Origin: Chloroflexota bacterium
Lineage (GTDB): Bacteria > Chloroflexota > Dehalococcoidia > Lucifugimonadales > UBA3495
Length of the DNA stretch: 64,000 bases
Assembly: GCA_028874075.1 (NCBI GenBank)
Contig: JAPPLU010000068.1
Location: 35,537 to 99,536 of the forward strand
Direction of reading: 5' to 3'
Numbering within the stretch: the first letter of the stretch is position 1; every line of letters starts with the position of its first letter. Below are positions 1 to 8,841 of this stretch, one piece after another. Under the pieces are notes generated by a model. It saw only the letters and a list, made by a program, of their open reading frames with translations. It made no database searches and was not told the origin of the DNA. The position numbers were made by a program, and so were the translations under genes.

Positions 1-54
1 AACCGCACCGTCACCTGGGTCGCAGCTCCTTCATTGACCTGGTAGTTGGCGGAC
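1..54. repeat. Direct repeat copy 1 (Calx-beta unit of the surface protein)
   Basis: Identical over 54 bp to 340-393. The 339-bp period equals 113 codons, so it is an in-frame duplication of one domain. The match may extend past the window edge. Confidence 0.9.
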
Positions 55-1338
55 CCGTAGGAGATGCTTATTTCCTGTTCGTCATCGTTGATGGTCAGAA
101 TTGACCTCGTGGTTGAGCCCGCGGTCACGAGACTGGGCAATGTACCAAAGCCCAGGTTCAGGGTCTCGTCGTCAGCATCGTCATCCTGCAGGGCGGTTAT
201 GATGAAGCTGGCGGAGCTACTGCCCTGGGCGAAGTTCAGGGCGCCACCGGACAGCCCCGACACCCGGTAATCCCCGCTCTCGGCGGAACCCCGGCTTACC
301 GTAACGGGCACCTGGAGCGCACCGGAGGCCGGGCCGGACAACCGCACCGTCACCTGGGTCGCAGCTCCTTCATTGACCTGGTAGTTGGCGGACCTGAATG
401 CAACAGAAACCGTGTGTGTGATGACAGGATTTGGGCCGGTACCTGGAGGTTGTTTTAGATTGCCGCCGCCACCGCCGCCTGAATTATCGTTGCCGCCATC
501 GCTGTTCCTTGGCGCCCTGGCGGCTCCCACCTGCGAAAGGTCCGATTGAACTGTCTTCCCAGTGCCGAACTTATCGTCGTATGTGACCGTCACGCCCAGG
601 AACTTGTTCAGGTCTCCCACTACCGGTGTGTAGCTCCTGCCGGTTGCTCCGCTAATGTTCTGCGCAGTACCTGTGGCGGTATCCGCCAATCTCCATTGCC
701 AGCTAGTGTTCGACCTGCCGCCATCCGGGTCGTTCAGGTTAGCCGTTACCGCGGCGCCCACTCTGGGATGCGAGGGCGCCATGGAGACGCTTCCGGGCTC
801 GTCCACATCGGTGACAGTAACTTCGACCGCTATGTCGACGTAGCTGCTAGACGGGTCTCTAGCCCTTACAGATAAGTTGTAGCTGTTCTTTGTCTCGTAG
901 TTCAAGGCAGCCCTGGTCTTCAATTGGCCCGTAGCCGCCACGATGCCGAAGGTCGAAGCGTACCCGCCCACCAGGGAATAGGTGAGGGTATCGCCGTCGG
1001 GATCAATGGTAGTCACTGGGGCCCCAATTTCGGTGCCCGACGGCGTATTCTCTGCCACGGTTATGGTTGGGGCTGTAGCGCTGGCTGAACGGGATGGCGA
1101 GCGGTTTGGTCCGGTGCCCACTTTGTTGGTCAATTCGGCATGGGAGGTCTTGCCGGCTCCGTGCCCGTCTTTGTAGAAGGCGGTCACTCGCAGGTATCTG
1201 TTTACTTCGCCGTCTTCCGGCGTAATGGACTGGGAAGTTGCTCCGAAGATGTCGGACCAAGCACTCTGGTCCGTCGAACTTGACCATTGCCACGTGATAC
1301 CCGTTACGCCGCCGTCGGGGTCGGTCAGTCTGGCGGTC
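1..1338 (-). CDS. C-terminal part of secreted cadherin/Calx-beta-like repeat protein (frame-shifted, continues past left edge)
   Basis: This reading frame is open from the window edge to about 1338 and continues the protein encoded at 1325-3358 one frame away. Translation shows two more cadherin-like units (DPDGD motifs near 990-1010), a D-S-G6-N glycine linker near 465-490, then Calx-beta-like units with a Q-D-D-D-A-D-D-E acidic loop around 165-190. These folds are extracellular, calcium-binding beta-sandwiches used in adhesion or surface layers. It has no start of its own. Adding one C to the coding strand at 1339-1342 joins it to the upstream part as P-T-A-R-L-T-D-P-D-G-G, matching the repeat consensus, so it belongs to one long gene. 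The true C-terminus lies outside the window. Confidence 0.8.
340..393. repeat. Direct repeat copy 2 (Calx-beta unit of the surface protein)
   Basis: Second copy of the 54-bp perfect repeat at 1-54. It encodes the stretch containing Y-Q-V-N-E-G-A-A-T-Q-V-T-V-R on the minus strand. Confidence 0.9.
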
Positions 1339-3358
1339 GGGGAATGCGGGCGCGGGGATTGCCAGTGGAGAAGGTAACCGTACCGTCTTCATCGATGTTC
1401 TCTACCTTGATGGTTACTGGAGCGTCGGTGGACAGTCTGCCATCCGATGCTCGGACCGTCACTGAGTAACTGTTCTTGGCCTCGTAGTTCAGGGGCCACC
1501 TGTTTTTCAGCTGTCCCGTTGCCGAGTCTACGGTAAAGTAGCCGGCATGGGTTCCCCTTAGAGTGAAGGACAGCGTCTTTCCCGGTCCGCCCGTGGCGGC
1601 AACCGGATCGCCGACGGAAGTGTCCGGTGGAGCATTTTCGGGGACAGTGCGGGGAACCGAATAGCCCCGATCGAAAAGTGGCGGGTCTGCGCCGTCAACA
1701 ACGGTAACCCGTATCCTCTGACCATCTGTGGCCATATTCATGCCCGACTGGGCAAGGATTACCACCTCGTAAAGGTTACCATCGACAGCCGGGTTCTCGT
1801 AGTCAGGAGGTTCCTTAAAGGTAAGGACCCCAGACCGGCTGATGTGGAAGAATGTCCAGTCATCGGTGTCCTGCACTGACCACCGTATGGGGTCTCTCTC
1901 TGGGTCGCTGGCGGTGTATCTTGCTATGGCGCCGGTCGTCTGTTCGGTGAACTGTACCGCCGTCGGGCCGGTTATGACGGGCCCCTCGTTATAGTTGGTG
2001 ACGGTGATCTGAACGTTGAGCCTCTTCGTGTGCGTCGATCCGTTGATCTCGGCGGTCGCATTGATAGTAATGTTGTAGACGTTGTTCCGTCCACTGTCGC
2101 GGGGGGCCTCATAGTCCGGCTCCTCATTGAAGGTCAGACGTCCGTGGGTTCCCGTCCCGGGGCTGCTCGCCACGGAGAAATGCCTGGCATCGGTTCCGGT
2201 TAACGTCAGGGTGGCGCCCACTGGTTCTGTCTTGTAATTCTCGACGACGACCGGGGAATAGATAAAATCACCCTCTGAGAACTTTACTCGGGACGGGCCG
2301 TGAATCTCCACCAGCTGGTTTATGACATTAATGGTCACTTCGATGGAGTCGGAACCTCCGGACGTCTCGGTAACCTCTACCGTCACCGTGTAGCTGCTTT
2401 TGGATTCATAGTCCAGGGCTGCCTTGGTCTGCAGCTGCCCGGACCACGGCTGAATCGTGAAGGAAGAGGCATCGCCTCCGCTTCCAAGCGAGTAGCGCAA
2501 TTGGGTGCCACCGCTGGCGCTTACTGGGCCGCCGATGTTGGTGCCCTTCGGGGAATTTTCCACGATACTACGGTTGGTGGAAGTTCCTTCGGAAAAATTA
2601 AGGGTGCCCCTGGTCGCCGGCGCCGCCCCGGTCACCGTGTTGCCGAAGGTAAAGCTGGCGCTCTTGTTGGGACCCTGCCCGTCGGTGTAGTTGACTGTAA
2701 CCCGAAGGTAGTAGCCTCGGTCCCCGACGTCTGGAGTGTAACTCTCCGACGTCGCCCCGTTGATGTTGCTGTAGGTTCCGATCCGGTTGCTGGACCTGGA
2801 CCACTGCCATGCTTCAGCTGAAGTTGGACCGTTGGGGTCGGTGAGGGCGGCTATTTGAATAACGTCGACCTGGGGCCTCTGCCAGTTCAGTGTTACCGTT
2901 CCCGGTTCGTCCCCGTCGGTAACCTCGATAACCACCAGGCCCAGATCATCCGCCACCAGGTCCTGCTTGCCGTCAGGACCCTTGCCGTCCCGTATTGACA
3001 CGTGGAGCCAGTAGTCATCCTCGGGCTTGGTCTCGTAGTCCAGGAGCGCTTCGGTCCGTAACTGGCCCGAACGGCTGTCGACGGAAAACAGGTCTGTGTG
3101 GCCACCCGTCAAGGCAAAATAGAGGGAATCTCCGTCGGGGTCGGTAGCCTCTATCGTGCCGATAGCCTCGCCGACCGGCGTGTTCTCGTCGACGGTCAAG
3201 ACGAACTCGAACTGCTTTAAAGACGGTGACCTGTTCTCCGTCGTCTGGGCGTGGGAGAGGTCAACGGGAGAAAAGAGAAGAAAAATGACGACAGCCAGGC
3301 TCGAGAACATTGCCAGGATAAATGGCGCCCTGCCCAAGTTCTGCGTCTTGTGACTCAT
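1325..3358 (-). CDS. Secreted cadherin-like repeat protein, N-terminal part
   Basis: This is a large exported repeat protein. The ATG at 3358 is chosen over the GTG six bases upstream because GAGGAG sits five bases before it. Residues 1-38 form a signal peptide: basic start, hydrophobic A-M-F-S-S-L-A-V-V-I-F-L-L-F core, and an A-Q cleavage site. After it come several units of about 100 residues with V-D-E-N-T-P-V-G, D-P-D-G-D and L-D-Y-E motifs typical of cadherin-like domains, alternating with tandem units containing W-Q-W and Y-T-P. The reading frame stops at 1325 after R-I-P-R-P-P-D, where a one-base loss in a C4 run breaks the frame; homology continues at 1-1338. The role is probably cell-surface adhesion or calcium binding, with no enzymatic motif seen. 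No partner gene is adjacent. Confidence 0.85.
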   Translation of the reverse strand: MSHKTQNLGRAPFILAMFSSLAVVIFLLFSPVDLSHAQTTENRSPSLKQFEFVLTVDENTPVGEAIGTIEATDPDGDSLYFALTGGHTDLFSVDSRSGQLRTEALLDYETKPEDDYWLHVSIRDGKGPDGKQDLVADDLGLVVIEVTDGDEPGTVTLNWQRPQVDVIQIAALTDPNGPTSAEAWQWSRSSNRIGTYSNINGATSESYTPDVGDRGYYLRVTVNYTDGQGPNKSASFTFGNTVTGAAPATRGTLNFSEGTSTNRSIVENSPKGTNIGGPVSASGGTQLRYSLGSGGDASSFTIQPWSGQLQTKAALDYESKSSYTVTVEVTETSGGSDSIEVTINVINQLVEIHGPSRVKFSEGDFIYSPVVVENYKTEPVGATLTLTGTDARHFSVASSPGTGTHGRLTFNEEPDYEAPRDSGRNNVYNITINATAEINGSTHTKRLNVQITVTNYNEGPVITGPTAVQFTEQTTGAIARYTASDPERDPIRWSVQDTDDWTFFHISRSGVLTFKEPPDYENPAVDGNLYEVVILAQSGMNMATDGQRIRVTVVDGADPPLFDRGYSVPRTVPENAPPDTSVGDPVAATGGPGKTLSFTLRGTHAGYFTVDSATGQLKNRWPLNYEAKNSYSVTVRASDGRLSTDAPVTIKVENIDEDGTVTFSTGNPRARIPRPPD

Positions 3359-3700
3359 ACCCACTCCTCACCCACCCCGGAGGCTCGCCATAAACCAGCT
3401 GAAAGAAATAGCTAGGAATGGAAACTGGTCATTTCTTTCTAAAGATAGCGGAACTCTCCCAACTCCCCCAGCCTCCACAAGGAGAGTATCGACGAAGCGC
3501 TACCCAACAACCCAGGTTGTAGTTTGAATCCCACAACGGTTGATTTCTTGGTTCTGGACGTCATCACAGCGTAGGTTTCTCTATGCAGTTTAGGCAACGC
3601 AATTTCACAGCGCGTTTGGGGAGCTTTGCGGGCTCTGGCCCAAGGGGACCAAATCTAGTAGATCAACCAGATTGAAGTGAAGTGCAAAAGTCAAGACCAC
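3359..3700. other. Intergenic, no gene seen
   Basis: This holds the leader of the surface-protein gene and the flank of the IS481 remnant. I see no coding frame, tRNA or clear hairpin. Confidence 0.6.
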
Positions 3701-4430
3701 ATCTGACACATCGGAATTATCTTACAGCGGAGAGCTGTAGGGTCGTGTTGTCCGACTGGTCACCTCCTCGGCTCAAGTCTTTCTCCAAGGCCAAATACCG
3801 GGTCTGCTGGAAAGTCTCCCAGGGCGTCTTGCCGTAGCAGTAGCGTCCTGAATGGGGCCTCTCCCGGTTGTACTTCTCCAGCCACGCGTCCAGGTCCACC
3901 TGCAATTCCTCCAGGTTGTAGTAGAGTTTCTTCCGGAACAGATGGCTGTAGCACTCGTCCTGCAGGGTCTTGTGGAAGGGTTCACATATCCCGTTGGTCT
4001 GGGGATGGTTGGCCTTGGTCCCGGAGAGGTCGATGTCCTCTACCACCAGGTAGAGCTGGTAAGTGTGGTTCTCGGGCTTGCCCAGTCTATCGGCGGAGTA
4101 CTCGGCGCCCCCGTCGGTGAGGATGCGCTGCAGCCTGATGCCCTGCTCGTCGAGGAGGGGAACCACTCGATCGTTGAGCAGGGCCGGCTTCTTGCGGGAG
4201 ATCTAATAGAGCGCGGCCTCGCTGCGCTGCTCGTAGAAGTTCCTCGGACCGGTAGAAGGTGTCCTGGCTGTAACCCATGATCTGGCAAGCCCGGGACACA
4301 TTGCCTAACTGCCGAGCCAGTTCCAGCAGGCCCAGCTTGGGTTTCAACACCTTTTCCTGTTGTGTAGTCATCTGACACTCCCATCCCTCTCTTGGGGACA
4401 GTTAATCACAATCTTTAGCGGGTGTCAGAT
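3701..4430. mobile_element. Decayed IS481-family insertion sequence
   Basis: A transposase relic of the IS481 family lies between 9-bp inverted repeats, ATCTGACAC at 3701-3709 and GTGTCAGAT at 4422-4430. The span of about 730 bp is shorter than an intact IS481-type element (over 1 kb) because the middle of the transposase gene is missing. No convincing target duplication is visible, so the ends are tentative. Confidence 0.6.
3717..4371 (-). pseudogene. IS481-family transposase, internally deleted pseudogene
   Basis: The N-terminus (ATG at 4371) is a helix-turn-helix with L-A-R-Q-L-G-N-V-S-R-A-C and D-T-F-Y-R. The frame then shifts, an in-frame TAG follows in Y-stop-I-S-R-K-K-P at about 4204, and the text jumps straight to L-N-D-R-V-V-P and the C-terminal half of the integrase core (I-L-T-D-G-G-A-E-Y, N-H-P-Q-T-N-G, Y-N-R-E-R-P-H-S-G). 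Roughly 120-150 residues holding the first catalytic Asp are missing. The frameshift, stop and deletion together mean it is inactive. The C-terminal 149 codons (3717-4166) are still open. Confidence 0.85.
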
Positions 4431-4893
4431 TAAATCTTAACTATTACACCTTAGCCTCTAATGGCAGTTTACGTTTTAGTTAAATACGCATTAACCGAAA
4501 GTACGAGTCCCACCAGTTCCACCATGGGAAGCCTCCACCGCAAGTCCTCTCAAACGGCTTGCCACATTGTCGCGCCTTTTGGTCCCCTCTTGATATAGGT
4601 GTGGCCTTTGTCATTTCCTGGTTTGTGAATCAGGTTGCGTACTGTGTGCAGAAGCTAACTAAGTTCCTTAGCGTTCTCCTGATGGTCGGGACAGACCCCG
4701 CTGGCACACCCAACATACGCTGACAGGTTTCGAGGCGCTGCGGATAGCGCCCAGGGACACAGTAGCCGTTGCGGGATCATGAGCCTGTGCGCAGCGGCAA
4801 AGGCGAAGGCGGATCGTTTGGGCATCTTTACGCCGATGTACTTTGTCCAAGCGCAGAAACCGGGCTGAAGCATCGGCCTGTTCAGCCTTCCCC
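4431..4893. other. Intergenic, no gene seen
   Basis: About 460 bp between the IS relic and the phosphodiesterase gene. Short open frames here have no recognisable protein pattern or plausible ribosome-binding site. I see no RNA gene or terminator I can defend. Confidence 0.55.
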
Positions 4894-6348
4894 TTACCTG
4901 AAACCCAGGCTGCTGTTGCCCTCGTCCACGTACACTGTACCGCCTACCCTAGACAGCTTTATCTGCTGGCGATACACCTTGTCTCCAACCGGACAGTCGG
5001 TGCTGTGAAGATCTGAGACCCATTCCACTTGAGCAGGGTCCGGGCCCGTTGACAGCGCCTCGTCCAGGGCACGTCCTTCGGCCCCTTCCATCGGCGGCAG
5101 GCCCAGCAACCTCAGGACAGTAGGCGCCAGATCAATGTTGCCGGAAGGAACATCAATCACCAAGTTGTCCTTGAGGTCCGGGCCACCAGCAAAGAGGATG
5201 TTGTGCAGTTCCGAGTGGCCCATGGACCCGTGCTGACCCTGACCAGGGACGCCGCCCGTGGAAAATATACCGCCAGCGTAACCCGAAGGATTGGAATCGG
5301 GACTCCAGCGGAAGGACATGGCAACGTCGGGGGCCCTCTGTCCTTCGTTACCTACCAGGGCGGCAGGCAGGGTGCCCTGGATACAGCCCACCCGCTCTGA
5401 AACCGTCAGGTTTCCGCACCACGGCTGGGACATGAGCCATTCAACCAGGTTGACCACGGTTTCCCTGTTCCAGGGACTGGAGTATAGGAGAACAGCCCCG
5501 CCATTGTTGGCGACTACCACGCCGCCAGGCTCTCCGCCGGCTGGAAAGCCCGCCTCTCGAGCCAGCTTCTCGACGTTTACCGTCTCACCTATGGTGGAAT
5601 AGCCGTGATCGGAAACAACCATGACGTTGGTCTGGCTGGCCCTCCCGTTTTCGTGGAGCCATTTGAGGATTTTGCCGAATTGGGCGTCGGCCTCGATCAC
5701 TGCCGCATCCGACAGGTCAGACCCGACTCCACTGTCGTGCTGCGACTTGTCCGGTTCGGATGACCAGATAAGGGCTACGGACGGGTCCCGTTCCGGCAGT
5801 ATGTACTCGGTGAGAACGCGAACGGCGTGAGCCATGCGGGGAGTGTTGGGACGGGATTCGGCGGGCCAGGGGCCGAAGCGGGCCACTATGTCATCGTGCA
5901 GGGGACGGGGCAATGCAAAATCCGGATGTATCGTTGCGCCGCCAAGACTTCCGGCCTTGGGGTTGTGCAGATAGGCGTTGCCGCTGGTGCCCACGCCGAT
6001 GGCTACATATTCCTGCCCATGCCCCGCCAGAACTTCGGCCAGCGTAGGGGCCAGCTGTACCTGCCCGGTTTTCTGGGCCAGCAGTTCCAGTTGAGGTTCC
6101 AGAGCCGGCATGGGATTGTTCGAATCGTATTCGGTTACCAGCAGAGTGTTGGCGGCAATGCCGTGGCCGCCGGGGTGGCGGCCCGTAACCATGCTGGAAG
6201 CGTTGGCACGGGTAACACTGGGATACACGGCATGGTGGTTGGCAAAGGTCACGCCGGCGGAGGCGAACGCCGCCAGGTTGGGCATCAGCCTCTCGGTTAC
6301 CTGCGCCGGCTGGAGGCCGTCAAAAACGACTATCAATGCCTTAGTCAT
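4894..6348 (-). CDS. Alkaline-phosphatase-superfamily phosphodiesterase/nucleotide pyrophosphatase
   Basis: Predicted two-metal phosphodiesterase of the type I phosphodiesterase/nucleotide pyrophosphatase family, 484 residues, no signal peptide. Visible metal and catalytic residues are D10 (V-F-D-G-L), nucleophile T46 (P-S-V-T-R-A-N), D200 and H204 (S-E-P-D-K-S-Q-H-D), D247-H248 (S-D-H-G) and a C-terminal His near 373-378 (G-Q-H-G-S-M-G-H). The family hydrolyses phosphodiester or pyrophosphate bonds, but the substrate cannot be read from the sequence. The start is supported by GGGAG four bases upstream of ATG. It lies downstream of the hydrolase gene at 6532-8520 on the same strand, 183 bp away, so a shared transcript is possible. 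Confidence 0.85.
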   Translation of the reverse strand: MTKALIVVFDGLQPAQVTERLMPNLAAFASAGVTFANHHAVYPSVTRANASSMVTGRHPGGHGIAANTLLVTEYDSNNPMPALEPQLELLAQKTGQVQLAPTLAEVLAGHGQEYVAIGVGTSGNAYLHNPKAGSLGGATIHPDFALPRPLHDDIVARFGPWPAESRPNTPRMAHAVRVLTEYILPERDPSVALIWSSEPDKSQHDSGVGSDLSDAAVIEADAQFGKILKWLHENGRASQTNVMVVSDHGYSTIGETVNVEKLAREAGFPAGGEPGGVVVANNGGAVLLYSSPWNRETVVNLVEWLMSQPWCGNLTVSERVGCIQGTLPAALVGNEGQRAPDVAMSFRWSPDSNPSGYAGGIFSTGGVPGQGQHGSMGHSELHNILFAGGPDLKDNLVIDVPSGNIDLAPTVLRLLGLPPMEGAEGRALDEALSTGPDPAQVEWVSDLHSTDCPVGDKVYRQQIKLSRVGGTVYVDEGNSSLGFR

Positions 6349-6531
6349 GTTGCTCCCTTGCTACCAGATTCAGGGAAAGATTGAACCAGTCTATTATTCG
6401 AACCATCAACCCGTCGTTCCAGTACGGGCGGTAACTTCGCCGCCTACTAACCAAATCTCCCATCTTCACGGGAAGGACATCATCCAGAAATTCCCTGGAA
6501 AATGGATGCGTGGAAGACTACCATACCAACC

Positions 6532-8520
6532 TTATTGTTCGTCGGCCTTTGCCGTAAAGTAGTCGTACTTCCTGCCCGCCAATTCAAGCACTTCCGGCAC
6601 ATCCTCTTCGAGAAGGTAGCCCTCGGCCACTAGCTCCATGGCTGCTCCGGTTACCTTCTCCAGGTAGTCCTCCCGATCGGCATAGCGTTCTTCGATGGAG
6701 GCGCGGGGGTCACCCGTAGCTTCTCGGTCAGCCTGGCTAACGGGCAGGGGCAAGGTCCAGCCGGCCAGGCCACCGGTAATGCCGATGTATAGATTTGGGT
6801 TTCCGATACTCTCGTCGCGCAGGTTCCAGCCGGTATAAGTAGCCACGGGGACGGACAGGTCAGGCAGGCGGATGCCGCCCCGTTCATTGAAAGACTCATC
6901 CAGATCGGCCACCAGGGCGGGGAATTCCTCCCCTTCCACGGCAGGCAGAGTGGTTGTGCGACCCAGATATACTTCCGGACCGTAGTCCAGCCTCATGGCC
7001 CGAGTGGCCTGGGTCGGCACCCGCACGTTCGGCAGTTGGGCGAACCGCTCCAGCAGTGTATGAGACTCTACCGCAGTGCCGTTATCCAGGCTGGGATGGC
7101 GGCTGGGCGGTGGCTCTTCACCGGTAGTCACCCAGCGGTCCAGGTTTTCCAACACCGCGCGGGAAAGGGGAGCATAGTCCACGCTATTAAAGGGTAGCTG
7201 ACCCTTTATGCCGTCCGCGGTCCGGATTTCCAACGGTGGGAACTCACCTGAACCGTGCTGGCAACCGGCAAAGTGGTAGCGGCGGACTGACGGCGATTGC
7301 GGAGCATCGGTAAGCGTCTCCAGGTCGGTGTGGATCAGTGCTGCGTCTCCCCGCCAGTATTCGGCGGAAGTGTTGGTAAACATAAGCTTTGGTAATGGCC
7401 CCCGACGCTCCATTGACTCCAGCAGGGATCCTTGGGCCCCTGTGACTGGGTCAGCCTGCGGGGTGTCGGTGAAAGGGAACATTTCCGGGATGATATAGCA
7501 CACATCCTTAGAAGGTTGACCGAAACGCAGGTTGAACTCACCCCGCATTCCCCCTGCGACGTGGGGCATTATCCCGTCGAGCGAAACCCGTCCTTCCTCG
7601 TCCTGGTTAATGCCCACATGGATGTACTGGCGCAGGAAACGCCCGCTTTGGGAACGGCCCATGGCGTACGCATATTCGATATCGCCGGCGCAGGGGTTTC
7701 CCGCGGATGCCGGGGCATACTTTAGAAAGGAAACGGCGTCCCGCATCGCGGCAAAGCCCAGGCCCACGATGCGGCTGCCGGTGGTCGTGTACACCAACTG
7801 GTATATTCGGCCGGGCTCGAAACCCGAAGGCATGTAAACGTGGTTGAAATCAGGTTCTATGTCCTCGTCCTCCACCCAAACGAAGGACCAATCACCTCGG
7901 TCCACGGGAGTTGCGGGACTGTTGGGCAGGTCGCGAACTGTCAGTGTAGCCTCTACCTCTTCCGGGTCGGCAGCCGGATTAGGCAGGTGCTGCCGGTCTG
8001 CCAGCAGGAACACCTGGGTGGGCTGGTCACACTGAAACTGGCAGAGAACCTTGCCGGAAAGGGGGCCTTCAGGGCCGATGGCCTCGGGCGCGTGCAATCC
8101 TATCAGGCCGGGAGTGGGCGGCACATCGGCCTGCCAGCCAGCCCAGACCACGGTGTAACCCCGCCGCATCAGGTAGCCGTTGCCTGATTCCAAAGGTGCA
8201 GTCGGGTCAGTCGCGGTGGGCACGCTGTTCAGGGTCAGGGCGGTCTTCCGGCCCCGGTTGACCACGTCGAACAGGATGCGACGGTTGCCCTGGTCCGGGT
8301 TCAGGGGACGGAGCATGGCGAAATCTGACGAGAATTCTACCTTTCCGGCGGAATTGCGAGGCGCCAGTTCCAGATCGGTTATCCCCTGGTTACTGGCATG
8401 AAGCGGCTCTACAGCATAGTGGGCCGTGCCCTCCAGAAGTTCATAGGGGCCCACGTCCCCAAAGCTCTCGCCACCAGCAAAACTGCTGCGCTTGGTGATC
8501 TCCAGTTCGGTGATTGCCAC
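6532..8520 (-). CDS. Alpha/beta hydrolase domain protein (Abhydrolase_10 type)
   Basis: A 662-residue protein resembling the large alpha/beta-hydrolase family that is common in bacteria degrading diverse organics. The serine nucleophile elbow is G-R-S-Q-S-G-R at residues 288-294 (S292), preceded by a beta-rich N-terminal half starting I-T-E-L-E-I. The start is GTG, supported by AGGAGG four bases upstream. No signal peptide or membrane segment is seen, suggesting a cytoplasmic esterase-like role. The substrate is unknown. The neighbouring phosphodiesterase and LLM oxidoreductase suggest a catabolic context, but that is inference. Confidence 0.8.
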   Translation of the reverse strand: MAITELEITKRSSFAGGESFGDVGPYELLEGTAHYAVEPLHASNQGITDLELAPRNSAGKVEFSSDFAMLRPLNPDQGNRRILFDVVNRGRKTALTLNSVPTATDPTAPLESGNGYLMRRGYTVVWAGWQADVPPTPGLIGLHAPEAIGPEGPLSGKVLCQFQCDQPTQVFLLADRQHLPNPAADPEEVEATLTVRDLPNSPATPVDRGDWSFVWVEDEDIEPDFNHVYMPSGFEPGRIYQLVYTTTGSRIVGLGFAAMRDAVSFLKYAPASAGNPCAGDIEYAYAMGRSQSGRFLRQYIHVGINQDEEGRVSLDGIMPHVAGGMRGEFNLRFGQPSKDVCYIIPEMFPFTDTPQADPVTGAQGSLLESMERRGPLPKLMFTNTSAEYWRGDAALIHTDLETLTDAPQSPSVRRYHFAGCQHGSGEFPPLEIRTADGIKGQLPFNSVDYAPLSRAVLENLDRWVTTGEEPPPSRHPSLDNGTAVESHTLLERFAQLPNVRVPTQATRAMRLDYGPEVYLGRTTTLPAVEGEEFPALVADLDESFNERGGIRLPDLSVPVATYTGWNLRDESIGNPNLYIGITGGLAGWTLPLPVSQADREATGDPRASIEERYADREDYLEKVTGAAMELVAEGYLLEEDVPEVLELAGRKYDYFTAKADEQ

Positions 8521-8778
8521 GGTTCCTCCTGTCGGGCCACTAGATGCGGTATAGGACCAATGATCAGGCCCTGGCTGCCGGGAATCTGTGAGGATTTTAA
8601 CATCTGGAGGGCGGATCGTGGCGCCATTCTGTTAATCAGGCTGGGCTCATTCAATCCAGGTTTAAGGCCACCCGGAAAGGCTACGCCGTCCCGAGCAGCT
8701 CATTCTAAGAGTTGCTGGCTTGCCCCCCATTGCAGGGCGCCACGACGTACCTACTTTGAACTGAAACGAATGCGCAAC

Positions 8779-8805
8779 TTGCTCTCGTGAGCATTAAGCT
8801 ATAAT
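8779..8805 (+). promoter_or_regulatory. Candidate promoter for LLM oxidoreductase gene
   Basis: A perfect -10 TATAAT at 8800-8805 lies 36 bp before the start codon at 8842. The best -35 is TTGCTC at 8779-8784, with a short 15-bp spacer. The rest of the 320-bp intergenic region (8521-8841) shows nothing else. Confidence 0.5.
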
Positions 8806-8841
8806 TCAAGCCGTAACAATAATCCCAACTGAGAGGCTCCC

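Noticed and set aside
1003..1392. 129-codon minus-strand frame overlapping the frameshift
   Set aside because: Arg/Pro-rich wrong-frame text; the cadherin/Calx-beta frame (codon starts at multiples of three on the plus coordinates) carries the homology.
4655..4873. 72-codon minus-strand frame between the IS relic and the phosphodiesterase
   Set aside because: No ribosome site and no recognisable pattern.
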